A stretch of 64,000 nt of DNA, from contig NZ_MU255056.1 of NCBI RefSeq assembly GCF_000227725.2, positions 1,186,424 through 1,250,423 of the forward strand, given 5' to 3'. The translations under genes were made by a program, and so were the position numbers. Each line of letters begins with the position of its first letter. Positions within the stretch are counted from its first letter, which is position 1. This document shows, one piece after another, positions 34,878 to 43,707 of the stretch. The notes beneath the pieces are model-generated. The model worked only from the letters and a program-made list of their open reading frames with translations. It did not search any database and was not told the DNA's origin. The stretch comes from Thiorhodospira sibirica ATCC 700588 (GTDB taxonomy: Bacteria; Pseudomonadota; Gammaproteobacteria; Ectothiorhodospirales; Ectothiorhodospiraceae).

Positions 34878-35777
34878 CTAAAGACTGGCCAGCAGACGCC
34901 GTGCCTGCAGCAGCGTCTGCTGGGCATAACCGCCGCCAAACAGATTGAAATGATTGAGCAGATGATAGAGGTTATACAGATCCTTGCGCAGCGCGTATCC
35001 CGGATCAATCGGCCAGGCCGCATCATAGGCACGAAAGAAGGCACTACCAGGGCTGCCAAAGAGCTCCATCATCGCCAGATCAGCTTCACGATCACCAAAA
35101 TACACTGCCGGATCATAGATCACCGGCTGATGGTGTGCATCCGCGCCCCAATTACCGCTCCACAAATCCCCGTGCAATAACGAAGGTTCTGGGGCATAGC
35201 CCACAAAAAAAGCCTCCAGACGCGCCTGTAAGGCTTCAACCTCAGCCAGCATGGCCGTATCGGCACCGCGCCTTTGCGCCAAGGCCCATTGATGGCCTAA
35301 ACGCTGTGTGCGAAAAAACGCGATCCAATCCGCCTGCCAGGGATTGGGCTGCGGTGTGCTACCCAAGGTATTATCCCGCACCCAGCCAAAGGCCGCCGCG
35401 CTGTGGCGATGCAATTGCGCCAGCTGTTCGGCAAAACGCACCGCATCCAGCCGCCCGCTCAACTCAATATATTCCAGCGCCAAAAAAGCGCGCTGCGGGG
35501 AAGCAATACCCCAACATAAAGGCTTGGGTACCCGAATTGCCTGCGCCGCCGCCAGTGCCTCCAGCCCCAAGGCCTCGGCCTCAAACATACCAAGCCGTGC
35601 CGCCTGATTCAGTTTGACGAAAAAGCGCTGCCCCTGCTGTGTGTGCAACACCGCCGCCTCATTGATACAGCCACCGCCCAGCGGCTGCACCCGCTGCACA
35701 GTGCATTCAAGATCTTGCGCCTGCGCCAGGGCAGTACAGACCTCTGTCCAAAAAACAGGTGTGTGATTAGCGTGCAT
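34878..35777 (-). CDS. Fructosamine kinase family protein
   Basis: A kinase of the fructosamine/ketosamine-3-kinase group, which phosphorylates sugars attached to protein amines. It has VQPLGGGCINEAAVL, FFVKLN (ATP lysine), the catalytic LLHGDLWSGNWG and YDPAVYFGDREADLAMMELFG. The end YNLYHLLNHFNLFGGGY is typical. The ATG at 35777 (MHANHTPVF) is preferred over 35867. It probably repairs glycated proteins, though bacterial substrates are poorly defined. Confidence 0.85.
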   Translation of the reverse strand: MHANHTPVFWTEVCTALAQAQDLECTVQRVQPLGGGCINEAAVLHTQQGQRFFVKLNQAARLGMFEAEALGLEALAAAQAIRVPKPLCWGIASPQRAFLALEYIELSGRLDAVRFAEQLAQLHRHSAAAFGWVRDNTLGSTPQPNPWQADWIAFFRTQRLGHQWALAQRRGADTAMLAEVEALQARLEAFFVGYAPEPSLLHGDLWSGNWGADAHHQPVIYDPAVYFGDREADLAMMELFGSPGSAFFRAYDAAWPIDPGYALRKDLYNLYHLLNHFNLFGGGYAQQTLLQARRLLASL

Positions 35778-35940
35778 GGAAGTCAGGATAAACGGTCTGG
35801 CTTTATAAGCCAATGAGCGCTTGGGTGATGCGTGATTGGTATTGCGCGCCAAAGGCGACGGCTGCAAGCCGCCGCCATGATGCTGCGCTACGCACGTTTA
35901 ATGCGCCGGGTACCCGTGGTGACACCGTGCAGGCAGGCTA

Positions 35941-37233
35941 TCAGCCCCAGATGTCGTCTGTGATGGAATCGTACCAGCCTTGGGCGTAATAGGCCTCGGT
36001 GCGGCGAAATTCGCGGTCTACATCCATCGGGCTGACGCCGCCCGCGCCGGGCACACCCCGGATGCTGCCGTCAATGTATTTATACACGGCGGCAACGGTA
36101 ATGGCATAGTCAGGGGTGAGCAGGCTATAGCAGGTATTCACCGCTGACAGCTCAACCGATTCCTGCTCGCGCAGACGGCGGATGATATCAACGGCCACCA
36201 CCTTGCCCTGGGTATTGGCAGAGTGCCCGGATTTGGGCATTTCGCCAGCCATGGAGGCATCACCGATGACGTAGATGTCAGCATGTTGGGTGGAGGCAAA
36301 ATTTTTCTGATCCACCGGGCACCAGCCGAGCGGGTCAGTCAGGCCGGAATCGGCGGCAATCTGTCCGGCGCGCTGTGGCGGGATATAGTTGATGACATCG
36401 CCCTTGAACTCGTTAAATCCAGCATCCGAGAACAGGGTTTTATTATTGACATCGATTTCTTCGACCTGGCCGCCTTGTGAGGCAGGCACCCACTCGATCA
36501 TTTCGCCATACAGTTCCTTCCAGCCCTGGACAAACAGCCCCTGTTTGGAGAAGTTTTCTTTATTGTCCAGGATCAATACTTTGGCGCGTGGTTTGTGCTG
36601 CTTGAAATAGTGGGCAACCAGGCTGGCCCGCTCATAAGGCCCCGGCGGGCAGCGGAAAGGATTGCCGGGAGCGACCAGGATAAAGGTGCCGCCATCAGGC
36701 ATGGCCTCCAGCTGCTTGCGTAACAGCACGGTCTGTTCACCGGCCTGATAGGCATGCGGAATGCGCTGGGCGTCCTCTTTGTTGTATCCGGCGACGGCAT
36801 CAAAGCGAAAATCAATGCCGGGCGAGACCACCAGTTTGTCATAGTTAAGGGTCGTGCCACCGGCGAGGCGCACCTGATGTTTGTCGGCCTCAATGGCAAT
36901 GGCCCGATCGCGCACCACCCTAACGCCATATTTATCCTGCAAGTTGCCATAACTTTGGGCAATATCCGCCATCTGCTTGAAGCCGCCGATGACCCAGTTA
37001 CTGCCATAGCAGGTGTGAAAGGTGGCGGTGGGTTCAACCAGCGTCACGCTCAGCGCAGGCTCCAGATGCTTGAGGTATTTGGCCACGGTGGCCCCGCCGG
37101 AGCCGCCGCCGATCACCACCACCTTGGCCGCGCTGTTGTTGCGCTCCTCGCTCATGCTGACACAGCCACTGAGCAATGTCGCCCCGCCGCCGATACCCAG
37201 CGTCTTGATAAAATCCCTACGTGTGAATGCCAT
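35941..37233 (-). CDS. fccB: Flavocytochrome c sulfide dehydrogenase, flavoprotein subunit
   Basis: Oxidises sulfide in the periplasm and passes electrons to the haem subunit. It starts with a Tat signal (TRRDFIKTLG) followed by LLSGC at 20-24, a possible lipobox. The FAD-binding GGGSGGATVAKYL is at 42-55. The cysteine of HTCYGSNW (C75) fits the covalent FAD attachment site known from purple sulfur bacteria, and FRCPPGPYERASLVAHY and NTCYSLL hold the redox cysteines. The end RRTEAYYAQGWYDSI is usual. 430 residues. It forms an operon with fccA upstream. Confidence 0.93.
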   Translation of the reverse strand: MAFTRRDFIKTLGIGGGATLLSGCVSMSEERNNSAAKVVVIGGGSGGATVAKYLKHLEPALSVTLVEPTATFHTCYGSNWVIGGFKQMADIAQSYGNLQDKYGVRVVRDRAIAIEADKHQVRLAGGTTLNYDKLVVSPGIDFRFDAVAGYNKEDAQRIPHAYQAGEQTVLLRKQLEAMPDGGTFILVAPGNPFRCPPGPYERASLVAHYFKQHKPRAKVLILDNKENFSKQGLFVQGWKELYGEMIEWVPASQGGQVEEIDVNNKTLFSDAGFNEFKGDVINYIPPQRAGQIAADSGLTDPLGWCPVDQKNFASTQHADIYVIGDASMAGEMPKSGHSANTQGKVVAVDIIRRLREQESVELSAVNTCYSLLTPDYAITVAAVYKYIDGSIRGVPGAGGVSPMDVDREFRRTEAYYAQGWYDSITDDIWG

Positions 37234-37249
37234 CGTCTGCTCCCCCTCT

Positions 37250-37591
37250 TTATTGTTTTGAGATCATTTCAATGTAGTGCGCCATGATGCGCAATTCTTC
37301 ATCGCTGTAGCCGGTGGCATGGCGCCCCATTACCGTTGAAGGCCGTGAGCCGTCACGGAACGCCTGCATCTGCGAGATCAGGTAATCTGCAGGAAAACCG
37401 CGTATACTGGGCATACCGCCGACACTTTTACCCTCAAAGCCGTGACAGGCAAAGCAGGTAATCGCCAGCAGCGCCCCCTGTGAGACATCGGACGGTTCAT
37501 CTGCCGCTGGGGCTGCGGTACTGCCCAGCAGCAAAAACCCACCCACCAGCAGGGGCAAAAGGCCCATACGCACACCAGGATGTTTGATCAT
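37250..37591 (-). CDS. fccA: Flavocytochrome c sulfide dehydrogenase, monohaem cytochrome subunit
   Basis: A small periplasmic c-type cytochrome of 113 residues with a signal peptide (LLPLLVGGFLLLGSTAAPA) and one haem site CFACH at 46-50, then SIRGFPADYLISQMQAF and GYSDEELRIMAHYI. It should accept electrons from FccB. The best-studied Chromatiaceae enzyme has a dihaem cytochrome subunit about twice this size, so this is the short monohaem form. It lies 16 bases before fccB. Confidence 0.88.
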   Translation of the reverse strand: MIKHPGVRMGLLPLLVGGFLLLGSTAAPAADEPSDVSQGALLAITCFACHGFEGKSVGGMPSIRGFPADYLISQMQAFRDGSRPSTVMGRHATGYSDEELRIMAHYIEMISKQ

Positions 37592-37911
37592 TACAGCCTC
37601 CTTTGTTGGTTTTAATCGTTGTGGCAGGTCGGCAATCTATTGGCCAAGGCCAAGCTATTCTCCCCCTTTTCAGTAGCAGCATCCCCGGTTGGCAACGCGC
37701 TGTAACAGGGATGGCACACGACCATTGAGGCGGTTAAAATGCGCTATCGTGCGCTGCAAAAACAAGACTCTATGCGCTTGCCAAGGCGCGTGGCGCAAAA
37801 GACAGCACCGCTGCGCCTTAAAGTGTACTTGATTACATTTAGTAATTTCCATATAAGAAAAGATTAAGAATTGCTGATTTTCTGAAATAAACAGACTGGT
37901 TTTATACGACC
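37592..37911. promoter_or_regulatory. Divergent intergenic region between fccA and an HDOD gene
   Basis: 320 bases that must carry the promoters for fccA (minus) and the HDOD gene (plus). The right part (about 37830-37910) is AT-rich and the likely promoter zone for the HDOD gene. No ORF, RNA or clear operator is recognised. Confidence 0.4.
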
Positions 37912-38796
37912 TTGAATCTTTACACCGCACAAGGCAGCCGCATCCGCCAGCTCAATGAATTACCACCGATCCCGGTGGTTGCCCAACGCATCCTGACGGC
38001 CCTGTCGCAGGAGGATAAGGTATCCGTGCATACGCTGGCCCAGGAAATTGAGCGTGATCCGGGCTTGACGGCGCGCATCATCGGCGTGGCCAATTCCGCC
38101 TACTTTGCCCGCAACCAGCAGGTTTTTGCGGTGATGGAGGCGATTTCCCGCCTGGGCTTTAACATGGTGCGTCATCTGGCGCTGGGCGTGGTACTCAATG
38201 CGCCGTTTCGGGCAGGCGACTGCGCCCATCTGGATTTGCAGCATTATTGGCTGCGGGCGGTACTGGTGGCGACCCTGGCCAATCTGCTGGCGCCGCGTGT
38301 GCAGGTGGAGCCGGTGAATGCGGGCGCGGCCTATTTATCCGGTCTCTTGCATCGTCTGGGGCTGTTAGTCCTGTGCGCCGTGGAACCTCAACTATCTTCA
38401 CAGGCCTTGAGCCAGTACCTCCAGCAACCCCAGCGCGACGAGGCCACCCTGGCGCAGCACTTAACCGCCGTGTTGGGGATAGAGCATCGCGAGGCCGGTG
38501 CCATTCTCGGGCAGCGCTGGCACTTGCCCAAGGAAAGCATTGCCGTGATCACCCACATTGGCGAGCGGGATTATCAGGGTGAATACTGGCCTTTGGTGCA
38601 ATTGATCAATGCCAGTTGTGACATCATCGATACCCTGCTGGATCATCCTGGTCTGCTCGAACCCGATGCACACACCTTGCATCATCTGCAAAGCGCACTG
38701 GGTATCCCGCGTGAGCCTGCATTGCAATCCATCACCACCTGCAAACAACAACTCGGCCAATTACGCCAGATTGCCGCGCATTTAGCGATGGAGTAG
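37912..38796 (+). CDS. HDOD-domain signalling protein
   Basis: A 294-residue protein made almost wholly of an HDOD domain, a helical fold related to HD phosphohydrolases but usually without metal ligands. It shows LNELPPIPVVAQRILTALSQ at the start, IERDPGLTARIIGVANSAYF, the RLGFNMVRHLALGV helix and the LSGLLHRLGLLVL region where HD would stand. It probably acts in signal transduction with the diguanylate cyclase that follows 5 bases later. The start is TTG. Confidence 0.85.
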   Translation: MNLYTAQGSRIRQLNELPPIPVVAQRILTALSQEDKVSVHTLAQEIERDPGLTARIIGVANSAYFARNQQVFAVMEAISRLGFNMVRHLALGVVLNAPFRAGDCAHLDLQHYWLRAVLVATLANLLAPRVQVEPVNAGAAYLSGLLHRLGLLVLCAVEPQLSSQALSQYLQQPQRDEATLAQHLTAVLGIEHREAGAILGQRWHLPKESIAVITHIGERDYQGEYWPLVQLINASCDIIDTLLDHPGLLEPDAHTLHHLQSALGIPREPALQSITTCKQQLGQLRQIAAHLAME

Positions 38797-38801
38797 CGCT
38801 T

Positions 38802-39998
38802 TTGGACAGACGCCCACTTGCAGAAAGCTTTCGCGAAACCAATCAAAGCCTGCTGGAGCTTTTGGATTTCCTCTCGGCATTGCATGAGTTATCCAGGCTT
38901 GATGCGACGGAAACCGACCGTGCTACGCTGATTGAAGGGGCGCTGAAGGGGCTTACAGATAATCAGGATCTGGAGCGCTGCTCGGTGTTTTTGCTGCAAG
39001 ATGAGCAGTGGCTGGTCAACGCCGCAGGCTGTGACTGGCGTGACCTGATGGGCATCACCCAGGATAAAAAACCGCGTGGCCATTTATTCCCGGTAAGCGA
39101 GGGCCTGATGGGTGCGGCAGTGACGCAGGCCGAGGTGCAATATTGTGCCGATTGCGCCACCGACCCGCGCTTTGTGCATCTGCCGGGAGCGCGCCTGAGC
39201 AGTATCGGCAGCCTGATCTGCCTGCCGATTCAGCAAGGTAAAGAGGTGCTGGGGGTGCTCAATGTCTCACATCCGGAAAAACATCATTTCGGCGAGGCAC
39301 AGCTGCGAATGCTCCGCCTGTTCAGTAAATTTCTGGCCCAACTGCTAAGCAACTGGCAATACCTGCATCAGATGGAACGCCTGGTGCAAAGCCGCACCCA
39401 GGAGCTGGAACGGGCCTTGGAAAAAGCCAAGGAATTGCAGCAAAAATATGAAACCCTGTCGGTGGTTGATGATCTCACCGGCCTGCATAACCGCCGTTTC
39501 TTTTTCCCTGAGGCGCAAGCGGCGCTGTCACGCGCTATCCGCCACCAGCAACCCTTTTCCTTGATCATCTTCGATCTGGATCATTTCAAGCAGATCAATG
39601 ATATCTACGGTCATGCGGCGGGAGACCGGGTTCTCAAAGACCTGGCCGTCAAGGTCAGTGACCAGATTCGCGTAGGCGATATTCTCGCCCGTTTCGGCGG
39701 CGAGGAATTTGTCCTGGCGATGCCCAATACCGACCTGCCGGGTGCCCTGATTCTTGCCAAACGCCTGCGCCAGGCACTGCAGGAACTGAGCTGGACCTTT
39801 TCCCATGACATCATCACCGTCACCGCCAGCATCGGCCTGAGCGCGCTGAGTGCGCGAGTGCCGGAAGGCATTGTGCTCTCGCTGGATTACATCCTCTCCG
39901 AGGCCGATCAAGCGCTGTATTACAGCAAACATGCAGGCCGTGACTGCATCACCATCTTTGACGACATCGCCGAATTCCTGATTGCTGAACACTTCTAA
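38802..39998 (+). CDS. GAF-GGDEF diguanylate cyclase
   Basis: Makes cyclic di-GMP from two GTP. The N-terminal half (about residues 30-180) is a GAF sensor ([34 protein letters not shown]). A coiled-coil linker ([20 protein letters not shown]) joins it to a GGDEF domain with [29 protein letters not shown] and the active-site [12 protein letters not shown]. The catalytic motif is complete. The inhibitory RxxD site is not obvious. Start TTG; operon with the HDOD gene. Confidence 0.92.
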   Translation: MDRRPLAESFRETNQSLLELLDFLSALHELSRLDATETDRATLIEGALKGLTDNQDLERCSVFLLQDEQWLVNAAGCDWRDLMGITQDKKPRGHLFPVSEGLMGAAVTQAEVQYCADCATDPRFVHLPGARLSSIGSLICLPIQQGKEVLGVLNVSHPEKHHFGEAQLRMLRLFSKFLAQLLSNWQYLHQMERLVQSRTQELERALEKAKELQQKYETLSVVDDLTGLHNRRFFFPEAQAALSRAIRHQQPFSLIIFDLDHFKQINDIYGHAAGDRVLKDLAVKVSDQIRVGDILARFGGEEFVLAMPNTDLPGALILAKRLRQALQELSWTFSHDIITVTASIGLSALSARVPEGIVLSLDYILSEADQALYYSKHAGRDCITIFDDIAEFLIAEHF

Positions 39999-40011
39999 AG
40001 GAACCTCACTC

Positions 40012-41064
40012 ATGCGTTTACTGATTACCGGCGGCGCGGGCTTTATCGGCTCGGCGCTGATCCGTTATCTGCTGCAACACACGCCCCATCATGTCATCAA
40101 TCTCGACAAACTCACCTACGCCGGAAATCTGGAATCCTTGGCCAGCGTGGCTGAGCATCCGCGCTATCACTTCATTCAGGCGGATATCAACGACGCCCAG
40201 GCCCTGAGCACCGTATTTACCCAACATCGCCCTGATGCGCTCATGCATCTGGCGGCAGAGTCCCATGTGGATCGTTCGATTGAAGGCCCGGCGGCGTTCA
40301 TCCAGACCAATATTGTGGGCACCTGCACGCTGCTGGAGGCCACCCGCGCCTACTGGCAAGGACTTAATGCCCAGGCCCGCGCCGCCTTCCGCTTTCATCA
40401 CATCTCCACCGATGAGGTCTATGGCAGCCTCGGTGCTGAAGGGCGCTTTTGTGAAACCACGCCCTATCAGCCCAACTCGCCCTATGCCGCCAGCAAGGCA
40501 TCCTCGGATCACCTGGTGCGCGCCTGGCACCACACCTATGGGCTGCCAGTGATCACCAGCAACTGCTCAAACAATTACGGGCCGTTTCAGTTTCCCGAAA
40601 AACTCATCCCGTTGATGATCATTCAGGCACTGGAAGGCAAAGCCCTGCCCGTCTACGGAGATGGTCAAAATGTGCGTGACTGGCTCTATGTAGAAGATCA
40701 TGTGCGGGCGCTGTGGTGCATTCTGCAACACGGCCAGGTCGGCCAGACCTACAATGTCGGCGGCGATGCAGAACGCACCAACCTGGACGTGGTGCATACC
40801 TTGTGCAGCCTGCTGGATGAGCGCCTCCCCCGTGCCCAGGGGCGCTATCAGGATTTAATCACCCCGGTTGCCGACCGTCCCGGCCATGATCGGCGCTATG
40901 CCATTGATGCCAGCAAACTGATGCGCGAACTGGATTGGCAACCGCAGGAAAATTTTGCCAGCGGCCTGGCTAAAACCGTGGACTGGTATCTGGCCAACCG
41001 TAGCTGGTGGGAACGGGTGCGCGATGGGCGCTATCGCGGCGAACGCCTCGGCCTGCTGGCATAA
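40012..41064 (+). CDS. rfbB: dTDP-glucose 4,6-dehydratase
   Basis: Makes dTDP-4-keto-6-deoxyglucose on the way to dTDP-rhamnose, a precursor for O-antigen or exopolysaccharide. It has the NAD-binding [18 protein letters not shown], the substrate region [47 protein letters not shown] and [18 protein letters not shown]. 350 residues. ATG 40012 with AAGGAA upstream is preferred to 39982. The other rfb genes are not nearby. It ends one base before the radC stop on the opposite strand. Confidence 0.95.
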   Translation: MRLLITGGAGFIGSALIRYLLQHTPHHVINLDKLTYAGNLESLASVAEHPRYHFIQADINDAQALSTVFTQHRPDALMHLAAESHVDRSIEGPAAFIQTNIVGTCTLLEATRAYWQGLNAQARAAFRFHHISTDEVYGSLGAEGRFCETTPYQPNSPYAASKASSDHLVRAWHHTYGLPVITSNCSNNYGPFQFPEKLIPLMIIQALEGKALPVYGDGQNVRDWLYVEDHVRALWCILQHGQVGQTYNVGGDAERTNLDVVHTLCSLLDERLPRAQGRYQDLITPVADRPGHDRRYAIDASKLMRELDWQPQENFASGLAKTVDWYLANRSWWERVRDGRYRGERLGLLA

Positions 41065-41736
41065 CTACACCATGCCGCGCTCGGCCATCGAGACCACCCG
41101 ATCACCCACAATAAAATGATCCAGGATGCGCACATCAATCAGCTCCAGCACCTGCTTGAGTCGCTGGGTGATCATTTGATCTGCTTGTGAGGGCTCGGTG
41201 CAGCCGGAGGGATGATTGTGAACCAGAATCAATGCCGCCGCGTTGAGTTCCATCGCCTTGCGCAGCACCTCGCGCGGATGCACATTGGCGCTGTTAATGG
41301 TGCCCCGAAACATCTCCTCAAAGCAGATCACCCGATGCTGGTTATCCAGAAACACGCAGCCAAAGATCTCAAAAGGATATTCGCGCATTTTTAGCGCCAG
41401 ATACTGCTCCACATCCTTAGGGTTTTGGATCAACTGCCCGCGTCGCACCCCTTCTTCCAGATGACGCCGACCCATCTCCAGCACGGCCTGCAACTGCGCA
41501 TACTTCGCCAGCCCCAAACCCTTGGCTTGGCAAAAACCCTCCTGATCCGCCTTCAACAAGGCACGCAGGCTACCAAATTCCACCAACAAATCCTGCGCCA
41601 GATCCACAGCGGTCTTCCCCGCCACCCCGGTGCGCAGAAAAATCGCCAGCAATTCTGCATCGGAAAGCGCCTGCGCGCCCTGTTCCAGCAACTTCTCACG
41701 GGGCCGCTCACTCGCAGGCCAGTCAGTAATCGGCAT
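41065..41736 (-). CDS. radC: RadC family JAB/MPN-domain protein
   Basis: A 223-residue RadC protein: [20 protein letters not shown] at the start, an HhH-like region ([17 protein letters not shown]), and the JAMM metal site in [13 protein letters not shown] and [16 protein letters not shown]. RadC proteins are not clearly repair enzymes despite the name; their role is unsettled. The ATG at 41736 is the family start. It converges on rfbB with no gap, so transcripts must overlap. Confidence 0.92.
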   Translation of the reverse strand: MPITDWPASERPREKLLEQGAQALSDAELLAIFLRTGVAGKTAVDLAQDLLVEFGSLRALLKADQEGFCQAKGLGLAKYAQLQAVLEMGRRHLEEGVRRGQLIQNPKDVEQYLALKMREYPFEIFGCVFLDNQHRVICFEEMFRGTINSANVHPREVLRKAMELNAAALILVHNHPSGCTEPSQADQMITQRLKQVLELIDVRILDHFIVGDRVVSMAERGMV

Positions 41737-41794
41737 AGAACACGTCCAATGCTTTGGCGACAGCATGCTTAATATCTTTCATGATCGAGGCAAC

Positions 41795-43558
41795 TCATGT
41801 CCTTAATGTGTGAAGGTTAGAAGCGGCCAGCCAGCGTTTCGCTACGACGCAGGCGGTGGACATATCAGAGCAGTAGGTTAATTGCTCGCGGGATTTGTGA
41901 ATGCCAGCGCGGCGCAGCTCGACGATGATGCGCGCTGGCAGTCCGGCAATGATCAGGCGGATGTTTTGCCGCTGAATCTCGCGGATCAGGGCTTGCAGGC
42001 TGACGATGGCGGAAATATCCACGCTGGGCACGTCCTGCATATCCAGGATGATGATCTGCACCTGCCGGTCTACCGTGTGCAGGGTGCTGATGGCTTTGTC
42101 CGCAGCGCCGAAAAACAGCGGCCCGTTGACATCATAAACCGCCACCCGTTCTGCGGGAAGCTCGATACAGTGTCCGCGCTCGGTATGAGTGACGCGGCGT
42201 GACTGGGTCAGATCCGACATGCGCAGAATAAACAGCGCAGCGGCCAGCCCAACGCCAACGCCCACCGCCAGCACCATATCAAAGGTCACCGTCAGAATAA
42301 AACACGTCAGCAAGACGGCCACATCACCACGCGGGGCGCGTAGCAGAATATGGCGGAAATGCTTGGCCTCACTCATATTCCAGGCGACCACCATCAATAA
42401 AGCCGCCAGCGCGGCCATCGGCAGATGCGATAACACCCCCGCCAGCACCGTTACCGAGGCCAGCACCACCAGGGCATGTACCACGGCGGCCACCGGTGAA
42501 CGGGCGCCGGCACGGATATTGGTTGCGGTACGCGCCAGTGCGGCGGTGGCGGTGATGCCCCCGAAAAACGGCGTAATGATGTTGCCGATGCCCTGGCCGA
42601 CCAGTTCGGTATTCGGGCGGTGGCGCGTGCCGGTCAGGCCATCGGCCACCACCGCACACAATAAAGACTCAATCGCCCCGAGCATGGCAATGGCCAGCGC
42701 CGGGCCGAGCAATTCACGAATCAGCGCAAAATTGACCTGCAGCGGTGCGCCATCCGGGCCGGGCAACTGCCAGGGCCAGACCCAGGACGGCGGCAGTGGT
42801 GGGATTCCTTGACCGCTCTGTTCGCCGATGGTCCAGCTAAAGCGCGAGGCAATGGTGTCAATCTCGACCCCGACCAGAAACTGAGTCATCAGCCAGCCTG
42901 CACAGCCCGCCACCGCCAGGGCGACTAAGTGACTGGGAATGCGCGTTGGCAGGCGATTCCAGCCCAGCAACACCACCAAAGTCAGCAGGCCGATACTCAG
43001 CTCCTCCCAGCGCAGGGTGGGTAGGGCCTCAACCAGCAAGACCACATTATCGAGAAAATGCACCTCCCGCTGGGTCACCAGCAAACCCAGAAAATCCTTG
43101 ATCTGCAGGGTGAAAATCACCACCGCAATCCCCGCAGTAAAACCAATCACCACCGGATAGGGGATAAACTGCATCAAGCGCCCCATCCCCGCAGCCCCCA
43201 TGGCCACGAGCAATATTCCCGCCATCAGGGTTGCCAGTAATAAGCCGCCCAGACCATATTGATGGGTAATCGGCAACAAAATCACCACAAAGGCCGCCGT
43301 CGGCCCGGAAACGCTAAAGCGCGAACCACCGGTCAGGGCAATCAAGGTCCCGGCCACAATCGCGGTATATAAGCCATGTTGCGGCGGCACATCCACCGCA
43401 ATAGCCAGGGCCATCGCCAGCGGAATCGCCACAATGCCTACCGTGGTGCCCGCCATCACATCAGCGCGAAACCCCGCCCAGCCGTAGCCCGCACGCCAGG
43501 CATCCAAAAAGCTCAACAGGGGTAATAATTCGCGTAAACGGTTGGACATTTTCGCCAA
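41795..43558 (-). CDS. dauA: SulP-family anion transporter, DauA-like
   Basis: A 587-residue inner-membrane transporter of the SLC26/SulP family with about 12-14 membrane segments and a C-terminal STAS domain (from about residue 440). The family signature IPLAMALAIAVDVPPQHGLYTAIVAG and GGSRFSVSGPTAAFVVIL are near identical to the DauA C4-dicarboxylate transporter, as are MLGAIESLLCAVVADGLTGT and TPFFGGITATAALARTATN. The STAS core is VNGPLFFGAADKA and IILDMQDVPSVDISA. The substrate is likely succinate or a similar anion. Reads toward radC. Confidence 0.88.
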   Translation of the reverse strand: MAKMSNRLRELLPLLSFLDAWRAGYGWAGFRADVMAGTTVGIVAIPLAMALAIAVDVPPQHGLYTAIVAGTLIALTGGSRFSVSGPTAAFVVILLPITHQYGLGGLLLATLMAGILLVAMGAAGMGRLMQFIPYPVVIGFTAGIAVVIFTLQIKDFLGLLVTQREVHFLDNVVLLVEALPTLRWEELSIGLLTLVVLLGWNRLPTRIPSHLVALAVAGCAGWLMTQFLVGVEIDTIASRFSWTIGEQSGQGIPPLPPSWVWPWQLPGPDGAPLQVNFALIRELLGPALAIAMLGAIESLLCAVVADGLTGTRHRPNTELVGQGIGNIITPFFGGITATAALARTATNIRAGARSPVAAVVHALVVLASVTVLAGVLSHLPMAALAALLMVVAWNMSEAKHFRHILLRAPRGDVAVLLTCFILTVTFDMVLAVGVGVGLAAALFILRMSDLTQSRRVTHTERGHCIELPAERVAVYDVNGPLFFGAADKAISTLHTVDRQVQIIILDMQDVPSVDISAIVSLQALIREIQRQNIRLIIAGLPARIIVELRRAGIHKSREQLTYCSDMSTACVVAKRWLAASNLHTLRT

Positions 43559-43581
43559 TTTCAGTTTTCAGTATTTAATGG

Positions 43582-43657
43582 GTCACGCGAAGACGCGAAG
43601 AAGCGAAAAATATCAAAAATCATGTTTCATCCTTCGCGCCCTTCGCGGCTTCGCGTG
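43582..43657. repeat. GCGAAG-rich dispersed palindrome
   Basis: TCACGCGAAG (43582) and CTTCGCGTGA (43648) form a perfect 10-bp inverted repeat around inner arms made of repeated CGCGAAG units. Two short copies of TCAGTTTTCAG flank it. This type of palindrome is a common dispersed repeat in many proteobacteria. It lies upstream of dauA and downstream of the SBBP-repeat gene. Confidence 0.6.
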
Positions 43658-43707
43658 AGATCAACCCTTACCACTTTCAGTTTTCAGGCTGAACACTGAA
43701 AACGCTC

